Source: Mucilaginibacter sp. 14171R-50
GTDB taxonomy: Bacteria; Bacteroidota; Bacteroidia; Sphingobacteriales; Sphingobacteriaceae
Assembly: GCF_010093045.1 (NCBI RefSeq)
Contig: NZ_CP048115.1
Location: 2,604,001 to 2,668,000 of the forward strand
Reading direction: 5' to 3'
DNA length: 64,000 bases
Of the stretch, positions 6,907 through 17,050 are shown piece by piece (position 1 is the first letter of the stretch; each line of letters starts with the position of its first letter). Under the pieces are notes generated by a model. The model did no database searches, had not been told where the DNA came from, and saw only the letters and a list, made by a program, of their open reading frames with translations. A program made the position numbers and the translations under genes.

Positions 6907-9900
6907 ATGTTTAAAAGTTTACTCCTTAAAGGAAGAGCACTATGCCTGCTACTATGCTGCATGGTTTCTTCATTGGTAGTTACAGCTCAAACAAAGCACA
7001 CCGGAAAGGTTACTGGCAGCGACGACAAGTTGCCTGTAGTTGGAGCCACTGTGCAGGTTAAAGGCACTACCATTGGTACACAAACAGACGTTAACGGACA
7101 GTTCAGCCTGAACGTTAGTCCGGGTACCGTATTAGTGGTATCTTATCTGGGTTATCAAACCCAGGAAGTTACTGTTGGCGCTTCAGAAACAATTAACGTT
7201 GTTCTGCAGGTTGGCAATAACACGTTGAACGAAGTAGTAGTAACCGGCTACACCTCGCAACGTAAAAAAGACATTTCCGGTTCGGTTACAACTGTGAATG
7301 TTGCGGCAGCAAAATCAGTGCCTTCTGTAAGTGCTGAAAGTATCCTGCAAGGCCAGGCGGCCGGTGTTAACGTTGTAACACAAGGTACTCCGGGTGGCGG
7401 CTCACAAGTTACCATCCGCGGTTTAAGTAACTTTAACAATTCATCGCCGCTGTATGTGGTTGACGGATTGCAAACAGGAAACATCTCAAACCTAAACCCT
7501 AACGATATCGAGTCGATCTCGGTATTGAAAGATGCGGGTGCTGCTGCTATCTACGGTGTTAGTGGTGGTAACGGTGTTATCGTAGTTACAACCAAAAAAG
7601 GTAAACAAGGTAAAACAACCATCTCTTACGATGCATTTTACGGTACTACCCAGCCCTTAAGCGGTAACGTATTTAATTTGCTTAATGCCGACCAGTTTGA
7701 GCAATTGGTTGCTAAGGTTGACCCTGATAACGATTTAATGAAGGGTAACCCTAAAGGTAACAAATTTTACGATTACGGTTATCAGTCGGGCGCTGGTGCT
7801 AAAGGTGTATTTAACCAGGAGCAAGCCAGCTCATTTTTGCCGAACTATCACCTGGATAACGATCCTGCAAGGGACTACCTGATCCAGAAGTTTGTTAAAG
7901 GTGCAGGTACCGATTGGTTCCACGAAATTTTCAAAAGTGCTCCTATCCAGCAGCACTCGTTAAGCGCAAGTGGTGCAAGCGATAAAAGCAACTACTTTAT
8001 GTCTTTAGGTTACACCAACCAACAAGGTACGCTTATCAACACTTACTTTAAAAGATACCAGGCCCGTGTTAACACCACCTTTAGTGTAAAAGACCACATC
8101 AGGTTGGGCGAAAACTTAAGCTATTATTATAACAGCTCGCCTAACGGCGGCGGTGGTTTAGTTGGTGGTAACCAGGCTGAAGGTAACCCTATCTCTGAAA
8201 CTTACCGTACACTTCCAATTATCCCTGTACGCGATATCGGGGGTAACTTAGGCGGTACTTATGCAGGCCCCGCCGCTTTAGGTAACGCACTTAACCCTGT
8301 TGGTATGCAAGAGCGCCAAAGCACTACCCATACAAACGAATATGGTGTGCAAGGTACTGTATTTGCAGAAGCCGACTTCCTGAAACATTTTACAGCACGT
8401 ACTGCTTACAGTGCTGATATCTACAACCGTTACTACTATAACATCGGTTACCGCCAGTATGATAGCGGCGAGGCTCATGGTGGTAACAATAGCTACAGCG
8501 AAGGTTCATCATACGATAGCAACTTTAACTGGAGCAACACCATCAATTACAAACAAGTATTTGGAAAACATAATATCAGTTTATTAGGTGGTTTTGAGCA
8601 AAGGGGCTATACCGGCCGCGAGATAAACGCGCAGGCTAAAAACCTTTTCTCACTTGATCCTTTCTTCGCAAATATCCAAAACGGTCAGGCCGGTCAGACA
8701 ACTGCTGACAGCCGGTTCAGGGATCTTAACACCATCATGTCATTTTTTGGCCGCTTAGATTATACCTTTAATGACAGGTATATTATCGGCGCAACTATCC
8801 GTCGCGATGGTAGCTCTCGTTTTGCAGCCGGTAACAAGTGGAGTACTTTCCCTGCGGTATCTGCGGCATGGCGCGTAACCCAGGAAGACTTTGCTAAAGG
8901 TTTAAACTGGTTAAACGACTTAAAGATCCGCGGTAGCTACGGTACATCAGGTTTCAACGGTAACGTAGGTGTAAACAGTGCTTATGCGGCTTTTGGTGGT
9001 GGCCCGGGTTCATCATCTTATGCTATCGATGGTTCGTCAAGTTCAGTTATCCCAGGTTACTTAAGAAACTCATTGGGTAACCCTAATGCTGTTTGGGAAA
9101 CTGATAAAACCTTAAACGTTGGTTTCGATGCATCATTATTTAACCACTTGGATATTAGTGCCGAGTATTACAAAAAAACTATTTCGGACCTGTTGGTAGT
9201 TGTACCTGTTCCTGCAACAGTTGGTACACAAGAAGGCGCATGGCCAACTGTTAACAACGGTCAGGTTGTAAATAAAGGTTTAGATCTTAGCGCTACTTAC
9301 CATGGCTCGGCCGGTGAGTTCACCTACTCAATTGGTGCTAACATCACCACTGTAAGTAACGAAATTACAAAGTTGGGCGCTCCGTTTTTCGCCTCAGATG
9401 TTCGTAACGGTAACGTAGTTTACAACCAGGTAGGCGGCCCAATTGGCGCGTTCTACGGTTACAAGGTTGTAGGTTACTGGAATACCCAAGCCGAGATAGA
9501 TGCGCTTGACGCACAACAAAAACCAGATTTGTTTGGATCTGTGCCGGTTTACCAGGATAAAGCTGCTCCGGGCCGCTTCCGTTATGCTGATGTAAACGGC
9601 GATGGTCGTATCACCGATGCTGACCGTACCCAAATTGGTGACCCAACCCCAGATTTCACTTATGGTGTTAACCTGAACCTTGGTTACAAAGGGTTTGACC
9701 TTAGCGCTGTATTATATGGTTCACAAGGTGGCGAAATTTATAACAGCGTGAAATATTGGACTAATTTTTACGGTACTCAAACCGGTAACAAAAGTATAGA
9801 CCTGTTGAAATACGCTTGGGACCCTGCTAAATCTGCAGCAGAAAACGCAAATGCAAAAGCGCCTATAGCTGAAAAAACAACCACTTTCAGTACTTCTGAT

Positions 9901-10173
9901 GCCGTAAACTCGTACTATGTAGAAAATGGCTCATACCTTAAATTAAAATCGGTACAAATTGGTTATAAATTTGCGCCAAGCATTCTTAAGACTGTTGGGG
10001 TTGATCAGTTACGTGTTTACGTACAAGGTACTAACCTGTTTACCTCTACCAAATATACAGGTCTTGATCCGGAGCTTCAGGCATATGATGGCCGTAACAG
10101 CCAGGGCATAGACAGAGGTAGCTACCCTAACAACGAACGCAGATTTATTTTTGGCGTAAACCTTAGTTTCTAA
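6907..10173 (+). CDS. SusC/RagA-family TonB-dependent outer membrane receptor
   Basis: This 1088-residue outer membrane importer should bring large substrates, usually glycans or peptides, into the periplasm with TonB energy. A signal peptide ends around residue 28 ('SSLVVTAQ'). A CarboxypepD-regulatory-like beta-sandwich covers about 30-105 ('VVGATVQVKGTTIG'), followed by the TonB-box-like 'NEVVVTGY' at 108-115. The plug carries the signature runs 'VTIRGLSNFNNSSPLYVVDG' and 'IESISVLKDAGAAAIYG'. The rest is a 22-strand barrel ending in a C-terminal Phe after 'FGVNL'. It lies 33 bases ahead of its SusD partner. Its codons are regular and T-rich, typical of highly expressed genes. The substrate is not evident: no polysaccharidase follows, only redox-type genes. 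Confidence 0.95.
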   Translation: MFKSLLLKGRALCLLLCCMVSSLVVTAQTKHTGKVTGSDDKLPVVGATVQVKGTTIGTQTDVNGQFSLNVSPGTVLVVSYLGYQTQEVTVGASETINVVLQVGNNTLNEVVVTGYTSQRKKDISGSVTTVNVAAAKSVPSVSAESILQGQAAGVNVVTQGTPGGGSQVTIRGLSNFNNSSPLYVVDGLQTGNISNLNPNDIESISVLKDAGAAAIYGVSGGNGVIVVTTKKGKQGKTTISYDAFYGTTQPLSGNVFNLLNADQFEQLVAKVDPDNDLMKGNPKGNKFYDYGYQSGAGAKGVFNQEQASSFLPNYHLDNDPARDYLIQKFVKGAGTDWFHEIFKSAPIQQHSLSASGASDKSNYFMSLGYTNQQGTLINTYFKRYQARVNTTFSVKDHIRLGENLSYYYNSSPNGGGGLVGGNQAEGNPISETYRTLPIIPVRDIGGNLGGTYAGPAALGNALNPVGMQERQSTTHTNEYGVQGTVFAEADFLKHFTARTAYSADIYNRYYYNIGYRQYDSGEAHGGNNSYSEGSSYDSNFNWSNTINYKQVFGKHNISLLGGFEQRGYTGREINAQAKNLFSLDPFFANIQNGQAGQTTADSRFRDLNTIMSFFGRLDYTFNDRYIIGATIRRDGSSRFAAGNKWSTFPAVSAAWRVTQEDFAKGLNWLNDLKIRGSYGTSGFNGNVGVNSAYAAFGGGPGSSSYAIDGSSSSVIPGYLRNSLGNPNAVWETDKTLNVGFDASLFNHLDISAEYYKKTISDLLVVVPVPATVGTQEGAWPTVNNGQVVNKGLDLSATYHGSAGEFTYSIGANITTVSNEITKLGAPFFASDVRNGNVVYNQVGGPIGAFYGYKVVGYWNTQAEIDALDAQQKPDLFGSVPVYQDKAAPGRFRYADVNGDGRITDADRTQIGDPTPDFTYGVNLNLGYKGFDLSAVLYGSQGGEIYNSVKYWTNFYGTQTGNKSIDLLKYAWDPAKSAAENANAKAPIAEKTTTFSTSDAVNSYYVENGSYLKLKSVQIGYKFAPSILKTVGVDQLRVYVQGTNLFTSTKYTGLDPELQAYDGRNSQGIDRGSYPNNERRFIFGVNLSF

Positions 10174-10206
10174 CAATAACTAACATAATATATAAAGAGA
10201 ATAGTT

Positions 10207-12042
10207 ATGAAAAAAAGTTTTAAATTAAAAGTCCTTATACCGGCAACACTCGTGTTGCTTGGAGGCTCTTACTCTTGTAAGAAGTATCTTGATCAGGCGC
10301 CTATCGGCTCGCTGATCCCCGATGTGGTTGCAACACGTACGGGTGTTGATGGTGTTCTTATTGGCGCATATTCAGTTGTTGATGGTGTATTTGACGGTCA
10401 GACTGGTAGCCCATGGGAAACCGGTACCGATAACTGGGTATATGGTAGTGTGGTAGCCGGAGAGGCCTTTAAGGGCTCTAACCCTGGTGACCAGCCTGCC
10501 GCTGCAAACCTTGAGGCGTTTAGCGCTACAGGTGCTAACGATTACTTAGATCACAAATGGCGTGTATGCTATGCCGGTGTACAACGTGCTAATGATGTAA
10601 TCAGGTTATTAGCCCAGGTTAAAGATGGTTCTGTTACTCCCGAACAACAAACACAGTATATAGCCGAGGCCCGTTTTCTGCGTGGATTCTTCCACCTGGA
10701 AGCTGCTAAACTTTGGAAAAACGTGCCGTATGTGGATGAAACGATCACCTACGCAGCACAAAACTACAATATTCCAAATGATGGCCCTATATGGGATAAA
10801 ATTGAGGCCGACTTTGCAGCTGCTGCACAAGACCTGCCTGAAACACAGCCGCAAATTGGCCGTGCAAATAAATGGGCTGCTTTAGCATTCGAAGCTAAAA
10901 CGCTTATGTTTGACCATAAATACGGCGATGCTTTTACTATTTTGAAAAATGTAATTGACAACGGTAAAACAAGTTCAGGCGCGAAATACGCTTTAGGTAA
11001 ATATGCTAACAACTTTAACCCGTCTACCAAGAACGGCCCTGAGGGTGTATTTGTAGTACAGGCATCTGTACATGATGGTGCCAATGGTTTGAATGGTAAC
11101 GCTGGTAACGTGTTAAACTTCCCATCTGCAGGCCCTGCAGGATGCTGCGGTTTCTTCCAGCCAACATTTGATTTTGTAAACTCATTTAAAGTTGATGCTA
11201 ACGGATTGCCGTTAATGGATACTTACCAAAATGATTTCATGAAAAATGATCAGGGTGTGCCTGCCGGTACTGTGTTTATGCCGGGCGATGAGTTAGTTGA
11301 TGCCAGGTTAGACTGGTCAGTAGGCCGTCGTGGTATCCCATATTTAGACTGGGGAATTTGCCCGGGTGCTGCCTGGGCCCGTGACCAGCCAAACGGTGGT
11401 CCGTACCTGCCAATTAAAAACGTATACTACAAAGCCGCGCAATCAACTACTTCAGATTCATACGGTGGCTGGGCTGCAAACCAGTCAACTTCAAACAGCT
11501 ATAATGCTATCCGTTTTGCTGATGTTATTTTATGGGCAGCTGAGTGTGCAGTTGAAGCAAACCAACTTTCGGTTGCTGAAGGTTACGTTAACCAGGTAAG
11601 GGCCCGTGCTGCTGACCAAAGCGGTTGGGTTAAAGGTAAGCTAACCGGCTATACCGGCGGTGATGTTGAAAAGCCTGAAGTTGATAACAGCCAGTTTGCT
11701 GCAAATTACAAAGTAGGGTTATACACCGGCCAGTTTACTACAAATGGCCAGGCATATGCCCGTAAAGCGGTTTACTTTGAGCGCAAGCTTGAGTTAGGTA
11801 TGGAAGGCCATCGTTTCTTCGACTTATCGCGTTGGGATGCCGTAAATGGCGGCCCTGCAGGTTCGATCATGTCAACAGAGATTGAAAAATTCCTGAAAAA
11901 TACCCGTGATTTTGGCGATAAATTTGCCTCAGCGGTAATGAAAGTTGCTAAATTCACATCTAACAAGAATGAGCTTTACCCGATACCTCAATTCCAAATT
12001 GATATTTCTAAAGGCACATTGAAACAAAATCCTGGCTATTAA
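10207..12042 (+). CDS. SusD/RagB-family surface lipoprotein
   Basis: This partner of the upstream SusC is a lipid-anchored substrate-binding lid on the outer membrane. It has 611 residues. The signal ends at Cys24 in 'GGSYSCKKYLDQAP', the standard start of SusD proteins. Helical TPR-like segments include 'AEARFLRGFFHLEAAKLW' and the C-terminal 'FERKLELGMEGHRFFDLSRW', both hallmark SusD stretches, ending in 'YPIPQFQIDISKGTLKQNPGY'-type sequence. The insert between (about residues 290-420) is Gly/Pro/Trp-rich and would form the ligand face. The gene is followed by a terminator, so the downstream genes may be transcribed less or from their own promoter. Confidence 0.95.
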   Translation: MKKSFKLKVLIPATLVLLGGSYSCKKYLDQAPIGSLIPDVVATRTGVDGVLIGAYSVVDGVFDGQTGSPWETGTDNWVYGSVVAGEAFKGSNPGDQPAAANLEAFSATGANDYLDHKWRVCYAGVQRANDVIRLLAQVKDGSVTPEQQTQYIAEARFLRGFFHLEAAKLWKNVPYVDETITYAAQNYNIPNDGPIWDKIEADFAAAAQDLPETQPQIGRANKWAALAFEAKTLMFDHKYGDAFTILKNVIDNGKTSSGAKYALGKYANNFNPSTKNGPEGVFVVQASVHDGANGLNGNAGNVLNFPSAGPAGCCGFFQPTFDFVNSFKVDANGLPLMDTYQNDFMKNDQGVPAGTVFMPGDELVDARLDWSVGRRGIPYLDWGICPGAAWARDQPNGGPYLPIKNVYYKAAQSTTSDSYGGWAANQSTSNSYNAIRFADVILWAAECAVEANQLSVAEGYVNQVRARAADQSGWVKGKLTGYTGGDVEKPEVDNSQFAANYKVGLYTGQFTTNGQAYARKAVYFERKLELGMEGHRFFDLSRWDAVNGGPAGSIMSTEIEKFLKNTRDFGDKFASAVMKVAKFTSNKNELYPIPQFQIDISKGTLKQNPGY

Positions 12043-12060
12043 TAAGTTAGTAGCTTTTGG

Positions 12061-12092
12061 AAGAGGGGAAGGTAATCTTATCTTCCCCTCTT
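12061..12092 (+). terminator. Rho-independent terminator after susD
   Basis: The inverted repeat AAGAGGGGAA / TTCCCCTCTT (12061-12070 and 12083-12092) has a 12-base loop and is followed by a run of seven T. It separates susCD from the FG-GAP gene that starts at 12124, allowing partial readthrough or independent control. Confidence 0.85.
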
Positions 12093-12123
12093 TTTTTATT
12101 AATAAATTTCTTAATATCGTTGA

Positions 12124-15100
12124 ATGAAACCCCTTAAATACCTGCTGTTGATCGTTCTGCCGCTTTTTATATTCTCATGTAAAAAGGCCACCATGTTCGA
12201 AAAAATATCCTCTTCGCACTCGGGGATAAAATTCAATAACGAAATAGTAGAAAACGACACCATTAACCCGCTTGATAAGCTTAATATTTATAATGGTGGT
12301 GGGGTTGGCATAGGCGATTTTAACAACGATGGATTGCAGGATATTTATTTTGTTGGTAATGCCGTATCAAACCGGCTTTATATAAATAAAGGCGATTTTA
12401 AATTTGATGATGTAACCGAAAAAGCCGGTGTTGGCGGCAAGGGCGGTTGGGGCCGTGGCGTAGCTGTAGTTGATATTAATAATGACGGATTAAAGGATAT
12501 CTACGTTTGCAACACTTTGCTTAACGATTCGGTTAAGCGGTTAAACCTGCTTTACATAAACCAGGGTGTTGATAAAAATGGCGTACCGGTTTTTAAAGAA
12601 TCGTCAAAAGAATACGGCCTTGATATAAATATACACTCTACCATGGCATCGTTTTTTGATTACGATAACGATGGCGACCTGGATATGTACCTTACCGTTA
12701 ACGAGGCACAATCAACCGATAATACAAGTTCCTTCAGGCCGATTCTGAAGGATGGATCAAGCCGCAGTACAGGCAGGCTTTATCGCAACGATTACGACCC
12801 CAAATTAAAGCACGGTGTTTATACAAATGTATCAAAACAGGCCGGCATACTCATAGAGGGTTACGGCCACGCCGCCAGTATTGTAGATATAAATCGCGAC
12901 GGCTGGAAAGACATTTACGTCACTAACGATTTTTTACCAAGCAATATCCTGTATATCAATAATCACGACGGTACGTTTACAGATCGTACCCAGGAATATT
13001 TTAAACATACCGCAACCAGCGCAATGGGTCAGGATATACAGGATATTAATAACGATGGCCTGGCGGACGTTTTCGAACTGGATATGGACCCCGAAGATAA
13101 CTACCGCAAAAAGATGTTTATGCCCGGTACCGCATATCAGTTATATCAAAATTTCGACACTTACGGATATCAATACCAATATAATCATAATACCTTGCAG
13201 CTAAACCAGGGCCCGCGTTTGGGTCAGAACGATTCGATTGGCGCCCCGGCATTTAGCGAAGTTGCCTTTTTAAGCGGGGTAGCCCAAACCGACTGGAGCT
13301 GGGGGCCTATGATAACCGATTTTGATAACGATGGCTTCAGGGATATTGTAGTAACCAACGGTTACCCGCGCGATGTTACAGACCATGATTTTATTGTTTT
13401 CAGGAACGAATCTTATATTATAGCAAGCAAAAAACAGATACTGCAGCAAATACCTATCGTTAAAATATCAAACTATGCCTTCAGAAATAACGGCAGGCTG
13501 CAATTTGAAGATGTCACTAAAAACTGGGGGATAGATATCCCTTCATTTTCTAATGGTGCCGCCTATGCGGATCTGGACAACGATGGCGCCATGGATATGA
13601 TCATTAATAATATTGATGATGAAGCTTTTATTTATAAAAACACCTCCCGCGAAAAGGATAAAAACGATAATCATTATCTGCAGATACAGTTTAAGGGCAA
13701 TCCCCAAAACAAGGATGGGATAGGCGCCTGGGCCGACATCTATTACGACCACGGTAAACATCAGGTGTATGAGAATACCCCCTTCCGCGGTTATTTGTCA
13801 ACTATTCAGGATATCGCGCATTTCGGGTTGGGGAAGGTCGCTAATATCGATTCTGTTGTCATAAAATGGACAAACGGTAAACAGCAAACCCTGACAAACG
13901 TAAAAACTGACCAGTTGCTTAAAGTTGACATCAACAATGCTAAAACGCCGTATAATTTCAACTTTTTACCCGTTAACAGCCAGTCGCTGTTTGCCGAGGT
14001 AACCAAGTCGGTAGGTATAAACTATAAACACAACGATGTCGATTTTTCGGATTTTAATGTACAAAAGCTATTGCCGCATAAATTATCGGAGTATGCGCCG
14101 GCAGTTGCCGTAGGCGATGTAGACGGCAACGGGTTTGATGATATGGTTGTGGGCGGTACTTCAAAGTACCCGGCCCAGCTTTTTTTACAGCAGGCAAGTG
14201 GTAAATTTATTCAGCGTAACCTGTTAACAACCACACAGCAGCCCGCAGATAAGTATAAGGATGAAGGATTGTTATTATTTGATGCCGACGGCGACGGCGA
14301 CCTTGACCTGTATGTGGCGAGCGGCGGATACGAAGCCGAACCAAACTCAAAGCAATATCAGGACAGGGTATATGCAAACGATGGTAAGGGCAACTTTGCA
14401 TTGCAGGCCGATGCCTTACCCGCCAATTTTACAAGTAAATTATGCGTAAAAGCAGTTGATTATAATAAAGACGGAACGCTTGACCTGTTTGTATCGGGCA
14501 GGGTAGACCCATGGAACTATCCTAAGCCCGTGTCCAGTTTTATCTTACGTAATGAAAGCAAAAAAGGTCATATTAAATTTTCAGATGTAACATCAACGGT
14601 TGCTAAAGGGTTAAAAAATTTAGGCCTGGTATGCGATGCATCCTTCACAGATTATGATAACGATGGCTGGCCCGACCTGGTTATAACAGGCGAATGGATG
14701 CCGGTTACCTTTATGAAAAACGACCACGGCATATTTAAAAACGAAACCCCTAACACTGGTATTGCAAATAAATTTGGCTGGTGGAATACGATAACCGGCG
14801 GCGATTTTGACCATGACGGAGATATCGATTATATAGTTGGTAACACCGGTTTGAATACATTTTACAAGGGGACCGATGAATATCCGGCATACATTACCGC
14901 CAAAGATTTTGATAACAACGATAGCTATGACGCCATACCCTCGCTGTTCCTGAAAGACAAGCAAGGGGTGATGAAAGAATTTCCGGCGCATACCCGCGAT
15001 GATATCGTGAAGCAGATCATTAGCATGAGGGTGAAATTTCAAAATTATAAATCGTACGCTGTAGCTACGATGGATAGCGTAATTACCCCCGACATGCGTA

Positions 15101-15699
15101 AAGGCGCTGTAAGGTTAAAAGCAAATGAACTGCGGTCGTGCTATATGCGTAATGACGGGCATGGTAAGTTTACCATGATACCATTGCCGATCGAAGCGCA
15201 AATGTCGCAGCTTGCAGGGATAATTGTTGATGATTTTGATGGTGACGGCAACCTTGATGTAGTCCTTAACGGTAACGATTATGGTACCGAGGTTAGCACC
15301 GGCCGGTATGATGCCTTTAACGGTTTATTATTAAAAGGTGATGGTAAAGGTGGGTTTAAGCCTTTAAGCATTATGCAAAGCGGTATTTACATACCCGGCG
15401 ATGGTAAAGCGCTGGTAAAATTACGAAGCGCGAAGGGTAATTACTTATTGGCTGCCACACAGTATAAGGACGCTTTAAAAGTTTTTGAATTAAAAAAGCC
15501 GGTAACTACGGTTAGTTTGCAGCCATTGGATATGTTTGCTATTATTAAATACAAAAACGGCAAAACTGCTAAGCAGGAATTCTATAACGGCGGATCGTTT
15601 CTGTCGCAATCTGGCCGTTTCTTTAACATAGATTCATCAATGGCGTCTGTTAGCATAACAGATAACGCCGGCCATACCCGAAATATACCTTTAAAATAA
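12124..15699 (+). CDS. Large FG-GAP/VCBS-repeat lipoprotein with UnbV/ASPIC domain (CRTAC1-like)
   Basis: This 1191-residue lipoprotein has a signal ending at Cys19 ('PLFIFSCKK'). It has two beta-propeller regions made of FG-GAP/VCBS blades, each with a calcium-binding DxDxDG-type loop. Examples in the first half are 'DFNNDGLQDIYF', 'DYDNDGDLDMYL' and 'DFDNDGFRDIVV'; in the second half, 'DADGDGDLDLYV', 'DFDHDGDIDYIV' and 'DFDGDGNLDVVL'. Between them, about residues 512-607, sits an UnbV/ASPIC domain ('DGIGAWADIYY', 'AHFGLGKVANIDSVVIKW'). The likely site is the outer membrane surface or periplasm; the ligand is unknown. It starts 32 bases after the susD terminator and is 12 bases ahead of the haloperoxidase gene, so the next two genes are probably one operon with it. 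The family is usually named only by its repeats. Confidence 0.9.
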   Translation: MKPLKYLLLIVLPLFIFSCKKATMFEKISSSHSGIKFNNEIVENDTINPLDKLNIYNGGGVGIGDFNNDGLQDIYFVGNAVSNRLYINKGDFKFDDVTEKAGVGGKGGWGRGVAVVDINNDGLKDIYVCNTLLNDSVKRLNLLYINQGVDKNGVPVFKESSKEYGLDINIHSTMASFFDYDNDGDLDMYLTVNEAQSTDNTSSFRPILKDGSSRSTGRLYRNDYDPKLKHGVYTNVSKQAGILIEGYGHAASIVDINRDGWKDIYVTNDFLPSNILYINNHDGTFTDRTQEYFKHTATSAMGQDIQDINNDGLADVFELDMDPEDNYRKKMFMPGTAYQLYQNFDTYGYQYQYNHNTLQLNQGPRLGQNDSIGAPAFSEVAFLSGVAQTDWSWGPMITDFDNDGFRDIVVTNGYPRDVTDHDFIVFRNESYIIASKKQILQQIPIVKISNYAFRNNGRLQFEDVTKNWGIDIPSFSNGAAYADLDNDGAMDMIINNIDDEAFIYKNTSREKDKNDNHYLQIQFKGNPQNKDGIGAWADIYYDHGKHQVYENTPFRGYLSTIQDIAHFGLGKVANIDSVVIKWTNGKQQTLTNVKTDQLLKVDINNAKTPYNFNFLPVNSQSLFAEVTKSVGINYKHNDVDFSDFNVQKLLPHKLSEYAPAVAVGDVDGNGFDDMVVGGTSKYPAQLFLQQASGKFIQRNLLTTTQQPADKYKDEGLLLFDADGDGDLDLYVASGGYEAEPNSKQYQDRVYANDGKGNFALQADALPANFTSKLCVKAVDYNKDGTLDLFVSGRVDPWNYPKPVSSFILRNESKKGHIKFSDVTSTVAKGLKNLGLVCDASFTDYDNDGWPDLVITGEWMPVTFMKNDHGIFKNETPNTGIANKFGWWNTITGGDFDHDGDIDYIVGNTGLNTFYKGTDEYPAYITAKDFDNNDSYDAIPSLFLKDKQGVMKEFPAHTRDDIVKQIISMRVKFQNYKSYAVATMDSVITPDMRKGAVRLKANELRSCYMRNDGHGKFTMIPLPIEAQMSQLAGIIVDDFDGDGNLDVVLNGNDYGTEVSTGRYDAFNGLLLKGDGKGGFKPLSIMQSGIYIPGDGKALVKLRSAKGNYLLAATQYKDALKVFELKKPVTTVSLQPLDMFAIIKYKNGKTAKQEFYNGGSFLSQSGRFFNIDSSMASVSITDNAGHTRNIPLK

Positions 15700-15711
15700 T
15701 ATATATAGCCG

Positions 15712-17037
15712 ATGACCATGAGATACTTTAAAGTTTTTATTGCAGCCATATTTTGCCTGTTGGCAGTAAGCTGCAGGCAAAAACCAAAGATAGCCCGCAT
15801 AAGTGATGCCGAGGTTTTGCACCAAAACGTTGACGAGTTAACACAGGTTATAATCTACGATGTGTTTAGTCCGCCGGTGGCCAGCCGTATATATGGTTAT
15901 ACTACGCTTGCCGCGTACGAGGCAATGCGTTTTGAAGATCCAAAATATGCTTCCATTGCTGCCCAGCTCAAAGGCTTTAAAAATTTACCGCAGCCACAAA
16001 AAGGCGTAAAGTATAATTATGCGCTGGCCGCAACAAAAGCCTTTTTTACCGTTGCGCATAAGGTTACCTTTTCGGTAGATACCTTAAAGCGGTATGAGAA
16101 TAAAGTTTTTGCCATGTACCAGGATAACCTGGACGACTCGGTTTATGCCCGTTCTGTTGCCTTTGGCGAAAAGGTTGGCGCCGCTATACTGGCACGATCT
16201 AAATTTGACAATTATGCCAAAACAAGGGGCAAACCCAGGTTCTTGGGTAGCAGCGATAATGGTAAGTGGCGCCCAACCGCGCCCGATTACCTGGACGGGG
16301 TAGAATTTTGCTGGGGCACAATGGAAACCTTTGTTGTAAAATCATCAACAGATTTTGCCTTGCCGCCGCCACCACCATTTAGCGAAGACAAAAACAGCGA
16401 ATACTATAAGCAAAACGTAGAGGTTTACGAGCAAAGCAAAAAGCTTACGCCCGAACAGATAACCATAGCCAGGTTTTGGGATGATAACCCTTTTGTAATA
16501 CAGCATAATGGGCACATGATGTTTGTGAACAAGAAGATTACGCCGGGCGGCCATTGGATAGGTATCACGGCTATCGCCTGTAAAAAAACCAAGGCTAATG
16601 CCGTTAAAACCGCGCAGGCCTACGCTTTAACCTCAATTGCCTTATACGATGCCTTTATATGCGGCTGGCAGGTTAAATACACTACAGAATACATACGGCC
16701 TGTTACCGTTATAAACGATAAAATGGACCCTAAATGGCTGCCGCTTCTGCAAACACCGCCGTTCCCCGAGTACCCAAGCGGTCATAGCGATATAAGCGGA
16801 GCAGCCGCGGTAGTGCTAACCCATTTATTTGGAGATAACTTCGAATATGACGATACCAGCGACCTGCGCTACATTGGCATGCAGCGTCATTTCAAATCTT
16901 TTTTAAAAGCATCAGACGAGACCTCTATCAGCAGGTTTTATGGCGGCATACACTATAAGAACAGCGTTGACCAGGGCGCTATACAGGGCCGTAAAATAGG
17001 CGAATTCATTTGGAATACGTTAAAGCTACAGAACTAA
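15712..17037 (+). CDS. Vanadium-dependent haloperoxidase-type (PAP2 superfamily) lipoprotein
   Basis: The protein has 441 residues. The signal ends at Cys21 ('LLAVSC'). All three parts of the vanadate/phosphate site are present: Lys322-x6-Arg-Pro ('KYTTEYIRP'), Pro-Ser-Gly-His at about 355-358 ('YPSGHSDISG'), and Ser-Arg...His from about 407 ('SRFYGGIHY'). Enzymes of this type oxidise halides with peroxide, or act as acid phosphatases; sequence alone does not decide. An ATG at 15712 and another at 15718 are both possible starts. It lies 12 bases after the FG-GAP gene and 13 before the heme FG-GAP gene. An anchored oxidase next to SusCD and heme proteins suggests oxidation of the imported compound, which is an inference. 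Confidence 0.88.
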   Translation: MTMRYFKVFIAAIFCLLAVSCRQKPKIARISDAEVLHQNVDELTQVIIYDVFSPPVASRIYGYTTLAAYEAMRFEDPKYASIAAQLKGFKNLPQPQKGVKYNYALAATKAFFTVAHKVTFSVDTLKRYENKVFAMYQDNLDDSVYARSVAFGEKVGAAILARSKFDNYAKTRGKPRFLGSSDNGKWRPTAPDYLDGVEFCWGTMETFVVKSSTDFALPPPPPFSEDKNSEYYKQNVEVYEQSKKLTPEQITIARFWDDNPFVIQHNGHMMFVNKKITPGGHWIGITAIACKKTKANAVKTAQAYALTSIALYDAFICGWQVKYTTEYIRPVTVINDKMDPKWLPLLQTPPFPEYPSGHSDISGAAAVVLTHLFGDNFEYDDTSDLRYIGMQRHFKSFLKASDETSISRFYGGIHYKNSVDQGAIQGRKIGEFIWNTLKLQN

Positions 17038-17050
17038 GCGAATACTAATT